Source: Flaccisagitta enflata
Taxonomy: Eukaryota > Chaetognatha > Sagittoidea > Aphragmophora
NCBI GenBank assembly: GCA_965153355.1
Contig: OZ231128.1
Location: 34,286,001-34,350,000 of the forward strand
Length of the DNA: 64,000 bases
Direction: 5' to 3'
Shown here: positions 1 to 12,231 of the stretch, in pieces
Layout: each line of letters begins with the position of its first letter
Numbering within the stretch: the first letter of the stretch is position 1
Translations under genes and position numbers: made by a program
Notes under the pieces: generated by a model
What the model saw: only the letters and a program-made list of their open reading frames with translations
The model's database searches: none
Told to the model about the DNA's origin: nothing

Positions 1-273
1 TTAGCAAATTTTGCAATTTTGGTTGACAGCCCTTAAATAAATTGTTTTATGACACCCAAAAATGCCTCCCAGGGTCATGAACATTTTACAGGCATCACCA
101 ACAGACCCTTTAAGGAATTTTGGCCTATGGTTAATAGGTCCCTGCAATGCCATATCAAAATATACAAAATTATGTTCCAAGAACATCAAAAAACTTTCCT
201 CAATTGACATTGGTCATAAGAGTAGAAAAAAGCTTAAAAACAACAGTCCTCGACTGTAGTCTATTTGGTGTCC

Positions 274-608
274 GACCCAGCTGTTCAGTCTGACCCGGCT
301 ACTCAGTCTGACCCGGCTGCTCAGTCTGACCCGGCGACTCAGTCTGACCTGGCGACTCAGTCTGACCCGGCGACTCAGTCTGACCCGGCGACTCAGTCTG
401 ACCCGGCGACTCAGTCTGACCCGGCGACTCAGTCTGACCCGGCGACTCAGTCTGACCCGGCTATTCAGTCTGACCCGGCTACTCAGTCTGACCCGGCTAC
501 TCAGTCTGACCCAGCTACTCAGTCTGACCCGGCTACTCGGTCTGACCCGGCTACTCGGTCTGACCCGGCTACTCAGTCTGACCCGGCTACTCAGTCTGAC
601 CCAGCTAT
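274..608. repeat. 18-bp minisatellite
   Basis: About 18 units of GACTCAGTCTGACCCGGC run in tandem. The 18-bp period keeps both strands open (a repeated ATQSDP on plus), so the long frames here are a by-product of the period. A separate array of six 22-bp units (GCATACCTTGAAGCCCATGATG) follows at 613-740. Confidence 0.85.
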
Positions 609-744
609 CAATTGCATACCTTAAAGTCCAGGATGGCATACCTTGAAGTTCATGGTGGCATACCTTGCAGCCTATGATGGCATACCTTGAAGCCCATGAT
701 GGCATTCCTTGAAGTCCATGAAAGCATACCTTATAATCCAACAA

Positions 745-1095
745 TAAAAAAGATAACAAAAAATTTTTAAATTTTTCAAGAAAAAAAAAATTTCAAAAAA
801 AAAAAAAAAAAAATTTCAAAAGAAAATTCTTTTTCTTTTCAAAAATTTTTTTTTTCAAAGAAAAAAAATCAAAAAAAAAATTTCAAAAAAAAAATTTTTA
901 AAAAAAATTTTTCAAGAAAATTTCATAAAAAAAAAAAAATTCAAAAGAAAAAAATTTTAAAAAAAAAAAAAAAAATTTTTTTCAGAATAAAAATTTTTTT
1001 TCAAAAATTTTTTTCAAAAAAAATTTGTTTATCAAAGAAAAAAAAATTTATAAAAAAAAAAATCTTTTTTCAAAAATGTTTTTTTTTCGAAAAAA
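745..1095. repeat. A/T homopolymer-rich tract
   Basis: Runs of A and T up to about 20 nt, broken by TTTCAAAA-like cores that can pair with each other. No gene. Confidence 0.8.
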
Positions 1096-1103
1096 AAATT
1101 CTT

Positions 1104-1470
1104 AAGTCCAGGAAATAATGTTACTAGATACATCATAAATACCCTTATATTTTCTTAACCAATATTCAGAATTTACTGAAATCTTGCAGGGGAGCTTTAA
1201 TCGATGCAATGAACCTTCACAACAAGTTTGAACAACATTGGTGAACCTTTATACCCTTCCCCAATGTAAATTGCACAAGTCCAGGAATTAATATTACTAG
1301 CAAAATACCCCAATATCTTCTAAACCAATACTCGGAATTATCTGAAATCTTGCAGGGGAGCTTTAATTGATGCAACAAACCTAAACAACAAGTTTGAACA
1401 ACATTGGTGAACCTTTACTACCCTTCCCCTATGTAAATGCACAAGTCCAGGAATTAATATTACTACAAAA
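1104..1470. repeat. Tandem duplication, about 170-bp unit
   Basis: AAGTCCAGGAATTAATATTACTA recurs at 1104, 1277 and 1443 in slightly varied form. The first two units share CTTGCAGGGGAGCTTTAAT and AACAAGTTTGAACAACATTG. No coding frame. Confidence 0.75.
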
Positions 1471-1639
1471 ATAATAGGCAAAGGGTATCAAATATTTATG
1501 AATGTTGTTGAAAGTTGGTACACAGGTTACTAATACCCCAAAAACAACACTGACCAAGTTTCATCAACATCTGAGTTGTGGTTCTCAAGTTTTTAAGGGT
1601 TGACACGACGACGAACACACGACTCACTACACGATCAAG

Positions 1640-2105
1640 GCTATGTTATAGTCCTCGACGTAAACTGATCGTCGAGGACAAAAACGAGCCCGAGCGGGCA
1701 ACTCGATGCGTCATCAGCGCGATATTAGAGGAAGCGTAGCGGACATACCTAGGGACCGACAGACTGACAGACCGACGGACGGACAGACAGTCCCTCTTAT
1801 AGAGATGCGATGACGCATCTTAATAGAGTGAAAAGGGTAGAGGCATAAGTATTTGCAGAATGGAGAAACCGGACAATAAGCAAAAGTTCTTTTAATCAAA
1901 CCATAACGCTAACACGGCATGGGGATATGAATTCTATGACCTTCACCGTTTTCCTTTTGAGTTGCGGACACGCAAGTCTATAAGAGGCTTTGTCTGTCGG
2001 TCCGTTGGTCCATTGGTCCGTCCATCCGTCCGTCCGTCAGCATGAGTTGAAAAGTGGAAAAACGCGCATATCCACCCCTGCCCACCCGTCCGCAACATTT
2101 CTGTT
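1640..2105. repeat. Two hairpin-headed repeat relatives
   Basis: A GATGCGTCATC-type copy (1640-1835, with CTCTTATAGAGATGCGATGA) and a TTGCGGACACGCAAG-type copy (1958-2105, with a GTCCGTCC run and GCCCACCCGTCCGCAAC). Similar relatives occur at 10375-10480, 11300-11430, 37426-37620, 46260-46412, 46965-47085, 54039-54130, 57090-57160 and 57215-57290. Confidence 0.5.
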
Positions 2106-2483
2106 TGTCTATTAGTATCTAGTATCTAGTATCTAGTCTCTAGTAGCAACGAAGCAGGATCTTGACTAGGATTACCTCAACTTTCATTTGATCCCCTTTC
2201 ACTCAGATTCACCATCCTCATCGGGCGTAAGTCAGAACTGAAGCTAGATCGAAACACTACACTGCTATGAAAGTTGGACAACATTACTACTCAACCCTAC
2301 TTTAATAAAGGATGAGAGCCTTTGGAGCTCTCAGTCCGACTGTCTCCCTCTGTCTGTCTCCTATTGTCTATCTCCATTTGTCTATCTCCGTCAGTTTGTC
2401 AGTCTGTTTTTCTGCCAGCCTGTCTCCGTCTTTTTGTCTGTCGGTATCTCTGCCAGCCAGCCAGCCTCTATCTCCTCCTAGCT

Positions 2484-2951
<468 letters not shown>

Positions 2952-3158
2952 TATTTCATGAACAAGTTTTACGGTGAATCTGGCCTTACGTTAAGATAAA
3001 CCCTGGCTTAAACTTGGTATCTGCATTGTTCCAGTCCAGCGAACCATCTTTTATTCTGGCCATCAGTATTATTGAATCTCTATCTGTCCTCTCTCTCTCT
3101 CTCTCTCTCTCACACACACTCTTCCCCACGTTGTTTCATTTCTTCTTCTTCTTCTTCT

Positions 3159-3206
<48 letters not shown>

Positions 3207-3241
3207 TTCTTACCCACGTCTTCTCATCGTTCTTTTCCGAA

Positions 3242-4430
3242 TAGTCAGGGAGCTTAATGGCAGATTGGTTTGAAAATTTTAATAATAATGATTTCATTGA
3301 TTTGATTGATGAAAATGCTAATTTTGGCCATTTTAGCCCATTTTTAGCCTGTCATTGGTATATCATGATGCCGGTATCAATGTCCAAAGTTTATTTGCCC
3401 TAGTTCTGACTGGATATACTGAGATTTACAAAGGAATTCTACGCATGAGTTTTATTTTTGACTATTTTAGGATATTTTAGCCTGTTTTTAGCCTATTATA
3501 GCCCCGCAAACAGTTTCCAAAGATCTCATTAAGTATATTTGACCCAGTTCTGACTGGAATGAGTGAGATTTATAAAAAAAATTCCACAAAACTATAATTT
3601 TTTTAGATAAAAATGTTAATTTTGGTCATTTTAAGCCATTTTTTGCCTGTTTTGGTCCTAGTATCAGTTTTCAAAGCTCTCAATGAGTATATCTGACCTA
3701 GTTCTGTCTGGATAGAGTGAGATTGGCAAAAAAATTAACGATAACATTGAAGTTTTTGTAGAAAATGCCAATTTTGGCTATCTTAGGCTATTTTTGGCCT
3801 GTTTTTGGCCTGGTAAGACTCCCTTATCAATGTCTAAAGCTCTTATTGAGCATATTTAACCTGGTCTTGACAGGATTGAGTGAGATTTGTGAAAAAAAAT
3901 TTGAATACCAATGATCTATTCAAAGAAAATGCCAATTTTGGCTATTTGAAGCCATTTTTAACCTGGTTTTGGCCTGTTATGATCCCATAGCAGTGTCTAA
4001 AGCTCTCAATAAGTGTATTTGTCCTAGTTCTGACCTAATTGAGAGAGATTGACAAAAAAAATTTAAATAACACTAATGTTTTTTGGGAAAAAAGGTTGTT
4101 TTTGGCTGTTTTTGGGTCATTTTTGGCCTGTTATTGGCAATACACAGTCCCTGTATGGCTGCAAAGTTCTTATAAACTGTATATTAATTTCAATTCTTGT
4201 TAGGTTTAATTAAAAGATGCAACCAGATGATGATACTGTACTTCAAATAACAAAAAAAATGCATTTTTACCCCAAAAATTGCGAAAAAATAAATTTTTGA
4301 AGGGTGGGCTAAAAAAATATTCAAAAGAAAAGGTCAGATTTATGTTCAGCACGAAAAAATATGTTAGAGTAATGAAGTTCCAGCATTTTTTGGCAATTTT
4401 GACTCTACACTTCCTTAAGCTCCCTGACTA
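3242..4430. mobile_element. TA-flanked element with internal tandem units
   Basis: TAGTCAGGGAGCTTAA at 3242 is repeated inverted at 4430. Inside are about six diverged units of roughly 145-195 bp sharing TTTTGGCCATTTTAGCC-like cores and CTAGTTCTGACTGG. No coding frame. The layout (short terminal repeats around a tandem array) recalls the element at 40.6 kb. Confidence 0.65.
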
Positions 4431-5438
4431 GAAAACAAAATCTGCAAAATTCTGTTTGAGTGTTCTCGCGTGAAAGTCTAAGTTTGCATAGAAACGCACA
4501 AAATCAAAATAATAAACACATGGCCCTGTTCTACATTCACCAGAGATCCCAGCCATGTTCTTGGAAATGCAAAATTTGACTCGTGGAGGCAGTCTTAGAC
4601 TTTCACGTCCAAGAAATAATATTTTCAAAAGCCCTCAATCTTGATATTTTTTCTGGAGCAAGGTCAAAATAAGCGGAAAAAAACTTTCGCGAGGGTGAAT
4701 TTTTGGGACCTAATGATGGTCAGGGTTCCAACTGATGAAGATGAAATGGCGGTTTTGTGTTTGAGTGTCTTATGATAATACAATACATCAAAATTCCCTG
4801 ACTTCTGTGAATATGCAAATTGGCTTCGCAACCAGAGGGAGGTACATATTTTTAGGGATTTTTGCTTTTTGGCTGAGAGTAAATACCAGCGAACATAAGA
4901 AGTCGTACCGTAGGTCTATGGCACCACCCATGACCGGTCATTTAGTCTTCGGGACTATATCATACAAAGAAAATATGATATCACACTCAAGAGGTAGGAA
5001 AATGTCGCAACGCTAGATTCTCTCTTTGGTGGAATTTCCCAAAGAGGTTTTTGCTATTTCCGTCTTGTTTCTGGACTTAGAATCGGTTCAAGCATGTCGA
5101 TAGGTACCTTAGCTATTCCCCCACTGGTATAAAGGATGGAGGGAACAAAACGGAAAAGATTCAAGTGTGTTTTACACCTAAAAACTTAATGAAAAAATTG
5201 TTTTTTGATCGTCAACACTGCGACATACATCATTTTATCTGTTACTTGTATCGAAATCCGATTGATATTTGTCTACTGTTATCGTATTATTTCAAGCCAA
5301 CATTTGTCGATGTGCATTTCCTGTTGCTTTGTGTGGTATGAAAGTTGGTCAACATTAACCAAAGCTAGAATAAGGACTCTTCACAACTATCCTTTTGATA
5401 AGCGTCCTTATCAGTCTAACCCAAAACAAAGCAGCTCA
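4431..5438. other. Intergenic or intronic stretch, little seen
   Basis: A short inverted pair CGTGAAAGTCTAAG/CTTAGACTTTCACG (4466-4610) resembles the CATGGCC hairpin at 15.6 kb. A plus frame at 4765-5016 has no recognisable similarity and is not called. Nothing else is seen. Confidence 0.4.
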
Positions 5439-6412
5439 CTAAGAGTAGCGAAGTACCTGAGGCCAAGCTTTAGATCTTATGTCTGTGACGTGTGTCATGT
5501 CATGCACATGCGTCATATGCAACGTGTTAACCTTGTCTCGACGTAGAGTCGGTTCGCCGGCGACTTTGTTGTTCCAGTTGTAATTGAACCTTTTGAATCT
5601 CTTGCCGCCGATTTTGGTGATGATTCTGGTTTCGAGTTGATTCGGTTCGGCGTCACTGGCTGCATTCGACGACGGGTGGGTCGAGTTGGACGAAGCCTTG
5701 GCCACAGTTGTTCCGCTGCTTCCGGTCGTCGGCGGAGGCGTCGTCGACGTCGGCTCTCTATCGAGCCGATTGTTGTTGTTATGATGATGGTATTGGTGCT
5801 CCTTGTTGCTTCTTCGCCGAGCCTCTTTTGGTCGATCTTTATCATTATTACAGCGGCTTTCAATCACTCGATCCGCTCCCTCCACGTTACTACGGAAAAC
5901 CTCCTTCCTTCGTTCCTCGTTGTTACTGCGACACTCGATCCCTCTCTCCCCTCTTCCTGGAACACGGGGTTTTGTGCCGGAACGATTAATGTTGTTATGA
6001 TTGTTGTTGTCGCCGTCGCGAAATTCAGGCCGATATTGATAGTTTGCCGCACTCGAAAGGAGACCCATCTTACCTGGGTCTTTAACCACGTCATTTATAG
6101 ACTTTTTCATCGGGATAGGGGCGTTATTGTTCGATTTACTCTTATCTAAACCAAGGAACGTTACGCCTTCATCCATCGTCAGGCATTCCACCCGACTTGC
6201 CAAGATATCATCGTCAAGGGGAGTCACGTTAGTTGACAATAGCCCATGCTCGTTGACACAGTGCAAGGTGGCCGGCGGTTTCTCGACGCCCCGCGACCTC
6301 ATTTTCGGCGTTGCTGCGCCGCGCAGCCGCGAGTAGGTTCTTTCATCGCTGCAACCCGCCGAGCCGCCTAAGGTCAATTCCTCTTCCTTTGACGCTCCAT
6401 CGGCAAATTCCA
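5439..6412 (-). CDS. Elk: Probable Elk terminal exon with stop
   Basis: The acceptor CGTATCTTTCAG is followed by 974 nt open to TAA. The phase (two bases to complete a codon) matches the phase-1 donor at 26096, giving a Val at the junction. The product opens EFADGASKEEELTLGGSAGC and becomes basic and Asn/Arg/His-rich, ending with RIITKIGGKRFKRFNYNWNN and about 45 more residues. Composition resembles the other tail exons. There is no similarity evidence. It could belong to another minus-strand gene, but any upstream exon must still lie beyond the KIF21 exons. The antisense frame is a shadow. Confidence 0.6.
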
Positions 6413-7844
6413 CTGAAAGATACGAACGCGTTCTTTTTTATTCTTTTATATTTATTCTTCATTTATTTATTCATTTATCTATAAATCAATTGAACGCGTT
6501 ATTCTCATTATTTCTGCTTTTTTACATTGACGTTTTACATCGGCATTCTTTCAAACAAGTGAATGAAATAATGGATAGGGTGAGTTCTGAGAAAGATAGC
6601 ATTAGGCATAAAAGAACAGTAGCAGTCTTACTTCACCATTATGTTAGATTAAATAGAGAGAAAAAGCTGAACATTTGAGGATCTAGATTGAGGATGGAAA
6701 TTTCGTACTTGGCTTGGTCGTGATTGCGACTTTCCTCACGCCTTATGGTGCGTTTGTTGACTATTGCTCATCTGGTTTTCCCGTTGATTGTTGACGTTGT
6801 TGATGATACGCAAATTTTTTATCCTTTTCCATGATTTAGAACAGAATCCAGATGCAGAATCCTTTGTTCTCAGGCCCCATGCAAAAATTTGTATTTTCTC
6901 GTGTTTTAGTAATTTCTTTAAATGCTTTGGACCCGACGATAAATGCGGAACATTAATTCTTTAACTAACTAAAGATAAATCTTTTGAGGAGTTGTTGATC
7001 GATGGTCAGGGAAAGAATGATCCTCAGCTTAAACAAGTAACTCGGGGTTACAATAACGTCGCAAACCGGGGAAGGGGGAGGGGAGGCCTTCCCTCCCCCG
7101 GGGTACTTTTACACCTCTCAAGGCTTTCAAGTCGAGCATCACAATGGCCGGAAGGACAAATGGAATGGAAGGGCGCGCAGACAGAAGGAATAACGGATGA
7201 ACGGACGAACAAAGCTTTTTTTTTGTCGCGAGCCAGCAACATACAATTCTTTACCTGATCAAGGTTTTTGTTGGCCGATTATACTCAATTTATTTGACTT
7301 TTTTTATATCTTAGTTATTTGTATATTTCGTTGGCAAAGCTTATTTCTATTGTTTTTGATAAAAGTTTTAACGCAGAAGCTCAAATGGTCTGATGACTGT
7401 CTAAAAACGGTAACATTTTCTGTTTTACTCAAAATCAATCAAAAGTAATCTGGGCGATGTCATGTGTGTCGCGTCAAATGTCTTTTTAGAGGTAGTGAGA
7501 AGCTGTTGCATATTATCGTTGCGGTTAAATTATCATTAAAATCGATATCCTTAATTCTTCCACGTGGCAGTCAAGCCGAGGATCACTTGTTTCGAAACCC
7601 ACATAAAAACATCTTGTTAAGTCCATCCTAAATAAACAAGATAGCCGCCTCCTGAGCGGAACGCACTGAATGTAAGAGCTCCATCTATAACTGAAGAAAT
7701 TTTAGGCCAGCCCCCCTCCCCATGTACTACAGTTTTCTGCAATGCCTAAACTGCCTCTGCCACTTCTTCTCCTTATCACGTGGGTGTCTGTCTGATCTCT
7801 CTCTCTCTCTCTCTCCTCTATACCTTTCACCTTTCACTATCCAG

Positions 7845-7999
7845 CTGCTACCCACAAGCCGAACACGAAAAAAGATATCCCTGGGAAAATATCAAAGCAA
7901 CAGCAGCAACTACAGCAACATCAACAGCGCATTCAAAAAAGATTAACGTCTGACATCCGATCTCTCAAGGGAGAAATTGCTAAATTGAAAGCTCAGAAG
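7845..7999 (+). CDS. KIF21: KIF21-like exon 1 of 11 visible (coiled-coil stalk)
   Basis: This internal exon follows a pyrimidine-rich acceptor (CTTTCACTATCCAG) and ends at AAG|GTGATT. It starts with two bases of a split codon and ends in phase 0, giving 51 residues. The first half is basic and Gln-rich. The second half is a coiled coil beginning RIQKRLTSDIRSLKGEIAKL, which matches the place in KIF21 where the stalk reads as Ser-Asp-Ile followed by Lys-rich heptads. Upstream exons were not found in the 7.8 kb to its left. Confidence 0.75.
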
Positions 8000-8143
8000 G
8001 TGATTTTAACGGTGATTGCTTGACTATGCTGAATTGTTCTTGTACGACCATTTTATAATACAAGTAATTGTGCAACTTATTCGCATAATGGGAATCTTCT
8101 TTAGCGTTGATTTGAAGTTAACAAAGTGAATGAAGATTTAAGG

Positions 8144-8643
8144 CACATTCCATCAAATCCCACCCTGATGGGAAAAAAACACCTAACGCCTCTTTAGCAC
8201 ATTCAACCCATCTAGACAGTCCATCAAATCCCACCTTGATGGGAAAAAAACACCTAACGCCTCTTTACCCCACTCAACCCACCTACACAGTCCATCAAAC
8301 CCCACTCTGATGGAAAAAAAACCCTAACGCCTCATTATCCCACTCAACCCGCCTGCACAGCGCATCAAATCCCACCCTAATGAAAAAAAAAACACGAAAC
8401 GCCTCATTATCCCACTCAACCCACCTACGCAGTCCATCAAATCCCACCCTGATGGGAAAAAAACACCTAACACCTCTTTATCCCACTCTCCCCACCTACA
8501 CAGTGCAAATCCCACCCTGGCCTGATAGGAAAAAAACACCTAACGCCTCTTTAACCCATTAAACCCATCTACACAGTCCATCAAATCCCGCCCTGATGGA
8601 AAAAAAAACACCTTACGCCTCTTTATCCCACTCAACCCACCTT
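8144..8643. repeat. 71-bp tandem repeat in KIF21 intron
   Basis: About seven units containing CATCAAATCCCACCCTGATG, GGAAAAAAACACCTAACGCC and CCCACTCAACCCACCTACAC. Units differ by small indels. No coding. Confidence 0.85.
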
Positions 8644-8829
8644 TCAGGGGATCTTTAAGTTTGCCTTTGATCTCTTTTTATTCAAATGGGTCCTTAAAAA
8701 CAGTCATTTGAAAGAAAATCATCAGTTTCCTATCATGGCGAAGCAATCTGCGAATTGATTATGATTGATACTTGATGGTTACTTGACTTAATGAAGTTTT
8801 TATTTGATTGAAATGACCTCTCGCCTCGA

Positions 8830-8936
8830 AGTGCCGATGATAAGCGATCATTTCTATTGATGATAAGCAATCATTTCAATTGATGATAAACGATCATTTC
8901 GGTTGACGATCAACAATTATTTCAATTTTCGATCAG
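8830..8936. repeat. Tandem repeat running into a splice acceptor
   Basis: About four units of TTGATGATAAGCGATCATTTCAA end at the AG that starts KIF21 exon 2. The last, degenerate unit (TTTCAATTTTCGATCAG) appears to supply the acceptor. Confidence 0.6.
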
Positions 8937-9134
8937 GACAAGTTGATGGAGGAGCGCAGTTGCGCAGTTAAGATGGCGGAGGACAAATCTCAGCACCATA
9001 AGCGGCTGTTGGCAGAATTAAGACGCGAGAGATCGGAGATGGCGCAGACGATCGGAAAAGCCAACAAAGAAAAGAACACAAAAGAAACCATCATCCAAAA
9101 GCAAAAAGCTCAAATCGAAAGGCTCAAAATTACG
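8937..9134 (+). CDS. KIF21: KIF21-like exon 2 (coiled-coil stalk)
   Basis: It encodes 66 residues in phase 0 at both ends, from DKLMEERS to AQIERLKIT. The sequence is strongly charged with heptad spacing, typical of a kinesin stalk. It corresponds to the KIF21 segment with repeated Arg/Lys-rich turns (remembered as REIAQLKKEQRKR). The acceptor AG sits at the end of a short tandem repeat (8830-8936). The donor is ACG|GTAAGT. Confidence 0.8.
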
Positions 9135-9415
9135 GTAAGTATTAACGTTGTACTCCGTTGTAGTCTGAAACCGTCGAGTTGTCTGTCGTATTTTGTTTCT
9201 TCTTTATCTAATGCCGCTCGAAATCCCTTGTTTCCTCTCCACATGAAAATGAAGTATTTGTTCTTTTTCATTTTCTCACTATTGTTGATTAATCGGATGA
9301 CGCTTAATAAGCCAAAATGTCCCACCCTCAGCTTGACTGATCGTAGGTGACTGACATTGGTCATTTGATCCAGTCTGTGACGTAAAGGTCCTTCCGGCTT
9401 CCCGTTTTTTTCCAG

Positions 9416-9672
9416 CTTCAGAGTTCGGATTCTGCAGCATTGGAATCAACTGCAGAAAAGCCGCCTTTACATCGCCAACAGCAGCGGTCGCAACATCAGA
9501 GACCCACTCTCCCACAGCAAACACAGCCTCAACAGCAAATCAGCAATTCTATGAGACGGAAGCGACTGATAGCGCGCCAAGTCAACTCTAAATGGAATGA
9601 AATCGAGGCAAAAATCGTGGAGATTATCGCCGAAAAACTAGCTAGGATCGGCATGGAAGAAGAACTTGAAAG
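9416..9672 (+). CDS. KIF21: KIF21-like exon 3 (Gln-rich linker and helical block)
   Basis: The acceptor is CCGTTTTTTTCCAG and the donor is AAAG|GTCTGT, phase 2. About 86 residues are encoded: a linker rich in Gln and Pro, then a basic patch (MRRKRLIARQ), then NSKWNEIEAKIVEIIAEKLA. The last part aligns by eye with the KIF21 segment remembered as [20 protein letters not shown], one of the best family markers in this gene. Confidence 0.85.
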
Positions 9673-9784
9673 GTCTGTTCGTTATTTTGGTTTCGTCGTT
9701 TGTTGTTGGTTTTTTTTGTTTTTGTTTTTTTTTTTTTTGCTTCTTAATGTAACAATTTATCTTCTTTCATCTTTTTTTGTGCAG

Positions 9785-10034
<250 letters not shown>

Positions 10035-10169
10035 CTAGTTGAACTTGTATTTTATATTTTGGCTGATTTTGTTGTTATTTATGGTTCTGTTGTTATTGTT
10101 GATGTTTTTTAAATTATTGGCTTTGTTGCCAATCATCCAATCATAAAGTGACGATATTAAAACTTACAG

Positions 10170-10341
10170 ATTTATCCAATCCCGGAGTGAACTTGGAACG
10201 CAGCTGGAAGCATTGAAACAGAAGCGGATCCAAGCAGAATCACTCAACGATGGTGGCGCTGAAGTCAACGCAATACAATCGGAACTAACAACAGTCATTA
10301 ACGACATTAAGAGAGTTCAGGACAATATCAGACAATGTCAG
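10170..10341 (+). CDS. KIF21: KIF21-like exon 4 (second coiled coil)
   Basis: It completes the split Arg codon from the previous exon and encodes 57 further residues, ending NIRQCQ at donor CAG|GTGAAT (phase 0). The region EVNAIQSELTTVINDIKR and then DNIRQCQ corresponds to the KIF21 helix remembered as [21 protein letters not shown]. Reading past the donor runs into a dispersed repeat copy, which supports splicing here. Confidence 0.85.
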
Positions 10342-10669
10342 GTGAATAAGGAAAGAAGTTCGGAAGAACAGGCGATGAGAGCCATGTACCGTAGTGCGGT
10401 GCGCGCGACTCTATATCCCGCTTTGTCGGTCCGTTCGTCGGTCGGTACCACGCAAACATTTTATGTATCAATCTTAATGTAATTATCATTTCCAAAGCAT
10501 CGTAGGAAAGGTTAAAAAGTGCTAAAAGGTGGTTTAAAATGAATGTGCTACACTTGGGTGACTATTACCAGTAATGGCGGCTGTCGCCGTGAGGAAAAAA
10601 GACGTAAGATTCGGTCACTTTTCACCCAGCTTTTTTTTCAGAATTTCAGTCACTGCAATTTTTTTTACT

Positions 10670-11170
10670 TGTTAGATCAAATCAAGAGCAATTGTATGTA
10701 TTGATTGCACTGAAAATCAGAGAAAAATAGAACTGAGCCAAATGGTCTAGATGAGCTGAACTACTCAAAATCACTCAACTCGACAACTGGCTACGCTCAA
10801 TGACATTTTTTTTGTATTTGCATGCTCAAATTAAAACATTTATAAATTCATCCTATTTGAAATCAGAAAAAAACCTGAGGTAAATAAGCGAAATGAGCTA
10901 GAACACTTATAAACACACTCAGATGAGCAGCTCTCCTCACTCATATGTTTTTTATGCTTTATGCTTATGCTGTTTATTCATCTTCTGTATCGCATTTAGA
11001 ATAAAAAAACTGAACTAAATGAGCTAAATGAGCTAAAATGCTCAAAAACACCCTCAGAGATGAGAAGCTATGCTCATAAACATGTTTTCTTGCATTTGCA
11101 TGCTCAAAAAAACTTAGATACACTCCTTTATTGATCCTACTCAAAATCATAAAAAATTGAAAAAAAATTA
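10670..11170. repeat. Diverged tandem repeat, about 150-bp unit
   Basis: Three to four units share AAATGAGCTAAATGAGCT-like stretches, CTCAGATGAGCAGCT and TTGCATTTGCATGCTCAAA. It lies in a KIF21 intron and has no coding content. Confidence 0.6.
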
Positions 11171-11484
11171 ATTTGAATTTTTTGTAAATAAATCTTTAAA
11201 AAATCATAATGCGAAAAATATATGTCGTAGAGCATTCTGCTTGACGCCAAATGAAAGAGAATTATCAAATTTACTTATCCTTTCTATTTCGTCCGTTTTT
11301 TAGTGACCGTAAGAAAATGTGAGCGATTTTCGCTAATCTGCACCTGACCAGTGCCAACCCGTCCGCGACTGTGGGGAGGGGGGCTGGTGTATACGGCCTT
11401 GTTCTTCCCTATTTTTGCAAGAGATGCGAGACATGATCTCGGCCTCGGATGCAAACAAACATCCTGAAAAAAAATTACTTCCAG

Positions 11485-11698
11485 GGCGCAATCATGGAGC
11501 TGGAATCGAGCTGCCTGGATAATCAACCTCTAGGCTCATTTTCTTACTCATCCTCCTCTTCCTCCTCATCTCCATCCTCCTCTTCGACAGAGGAGATGGA
11601 GGGTCTCAAGAAGCTAGACAGACTTATTCTCTCCGTTGCAAGTCTTGAGGAGGCCAGACTTCTCCTGCACAAACTGTTGGGCTTTTCTCTCTTTAAAG
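11485..11698 (+). CDS. KIF21: KIF21-like exon 5 (Ser run, then SLEEARLLL block)
   Basis: The acceptor is ATTACTTCCAG. The exon opens GAIMELESS, continuing the CQ-x-IM-x-E pattern of KIF21 across the intron. A Ser/Pro run of about 16 residues follows, then LDRLILSVASLEEARLLLHK. The last block matches the KIF21 sequence remembered as VINACTLTEARYLLDHF, the strongest evidence for the family. The donor is AAAG|GTAAAT, phase 1. Confidence 0.87.
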
Positions 11699-11890
11699 GT
11701 AAATTGTGAGAGCGGGCAACAAAGCGCAGTAACACTTAGTGGAAACGTTGTTCTGACAATAAACACTTGATCAGTACAAATTTATTTTTAACGTTTTAAC
11801 GGTTGGTCTGTTCATTATTGTTTTCACTCAACAGCTTTTTTTTCCCTCTTATGGGCAACTTCAACCCACAATTTTGACTGACATTTTCAG

Positions 11891-12054
11891 GCCTGAATGA
11901 AGCTATTTTGCGGCTTAAGTCTACTTCACTGCTCCGAATTTTCTGTCTGGAAAATTCTGAAGGAGGAATTTCAGGATCAAGGTCTGCAGCAATCACGGAA
12001 ATTTATTCTCGTGATGCAAACAACAACAGCAACAACAACAACAAAAACAACAGG

Positions 12055-12108
<54 letters not shown>

Positions 12109-12136
12109 TTTGAGGGAACGAAAACCCAGCTTCCAG
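11891..12136 (+). CDS. KIF21: KIF21-like exon 6 (NKGL-type helix end and poly-Asn run)
   Basis: It starts GLNEAILRLKSTSLLRIF, continuing the KIF21 MGINKGLQAA-type helix. It then becomes low complexity with an Asn tract coded by (AAC)n, about 18 uninterrupted Asn near 12054-12107. The exon is phase 1 at both ends (TTTTCAG acceptor, CCAG|GTTTGA donor). The repeat stays in frame and is flanked by normal codons, so it appears to be translated. Confidence 0.8.
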
Positions 12137-12231
12137 GTTTGAGTGCTTAAATGATGAGCCTGTTCGTTACGTAGTTCAAACGACGAATAATTGGTCAAAA
12201 CGATGTTCATATAGTTATAATCTTCTTTCAG

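Noticed and set aside
274-608. CRISPR-like or coding repeat array
   Set aside because: Units are directly adjacent with no spacers, so it is a minisatellite. The open frames follow from the 18-bp period.
5637-6149. 170-codon plus-strand frame
   Set aside because: It is antisense to the probable Elk terminal exon, and its composition (runs of Arg and Val) is what the complement of that exon gives. There are no splice borders.
6490-6678. Possible upstream KIF21 exon
   Set aside because: There is a donor-like GGGTGAGTT, but no convincing acceptor and no resemblance to the kinesin stalk.
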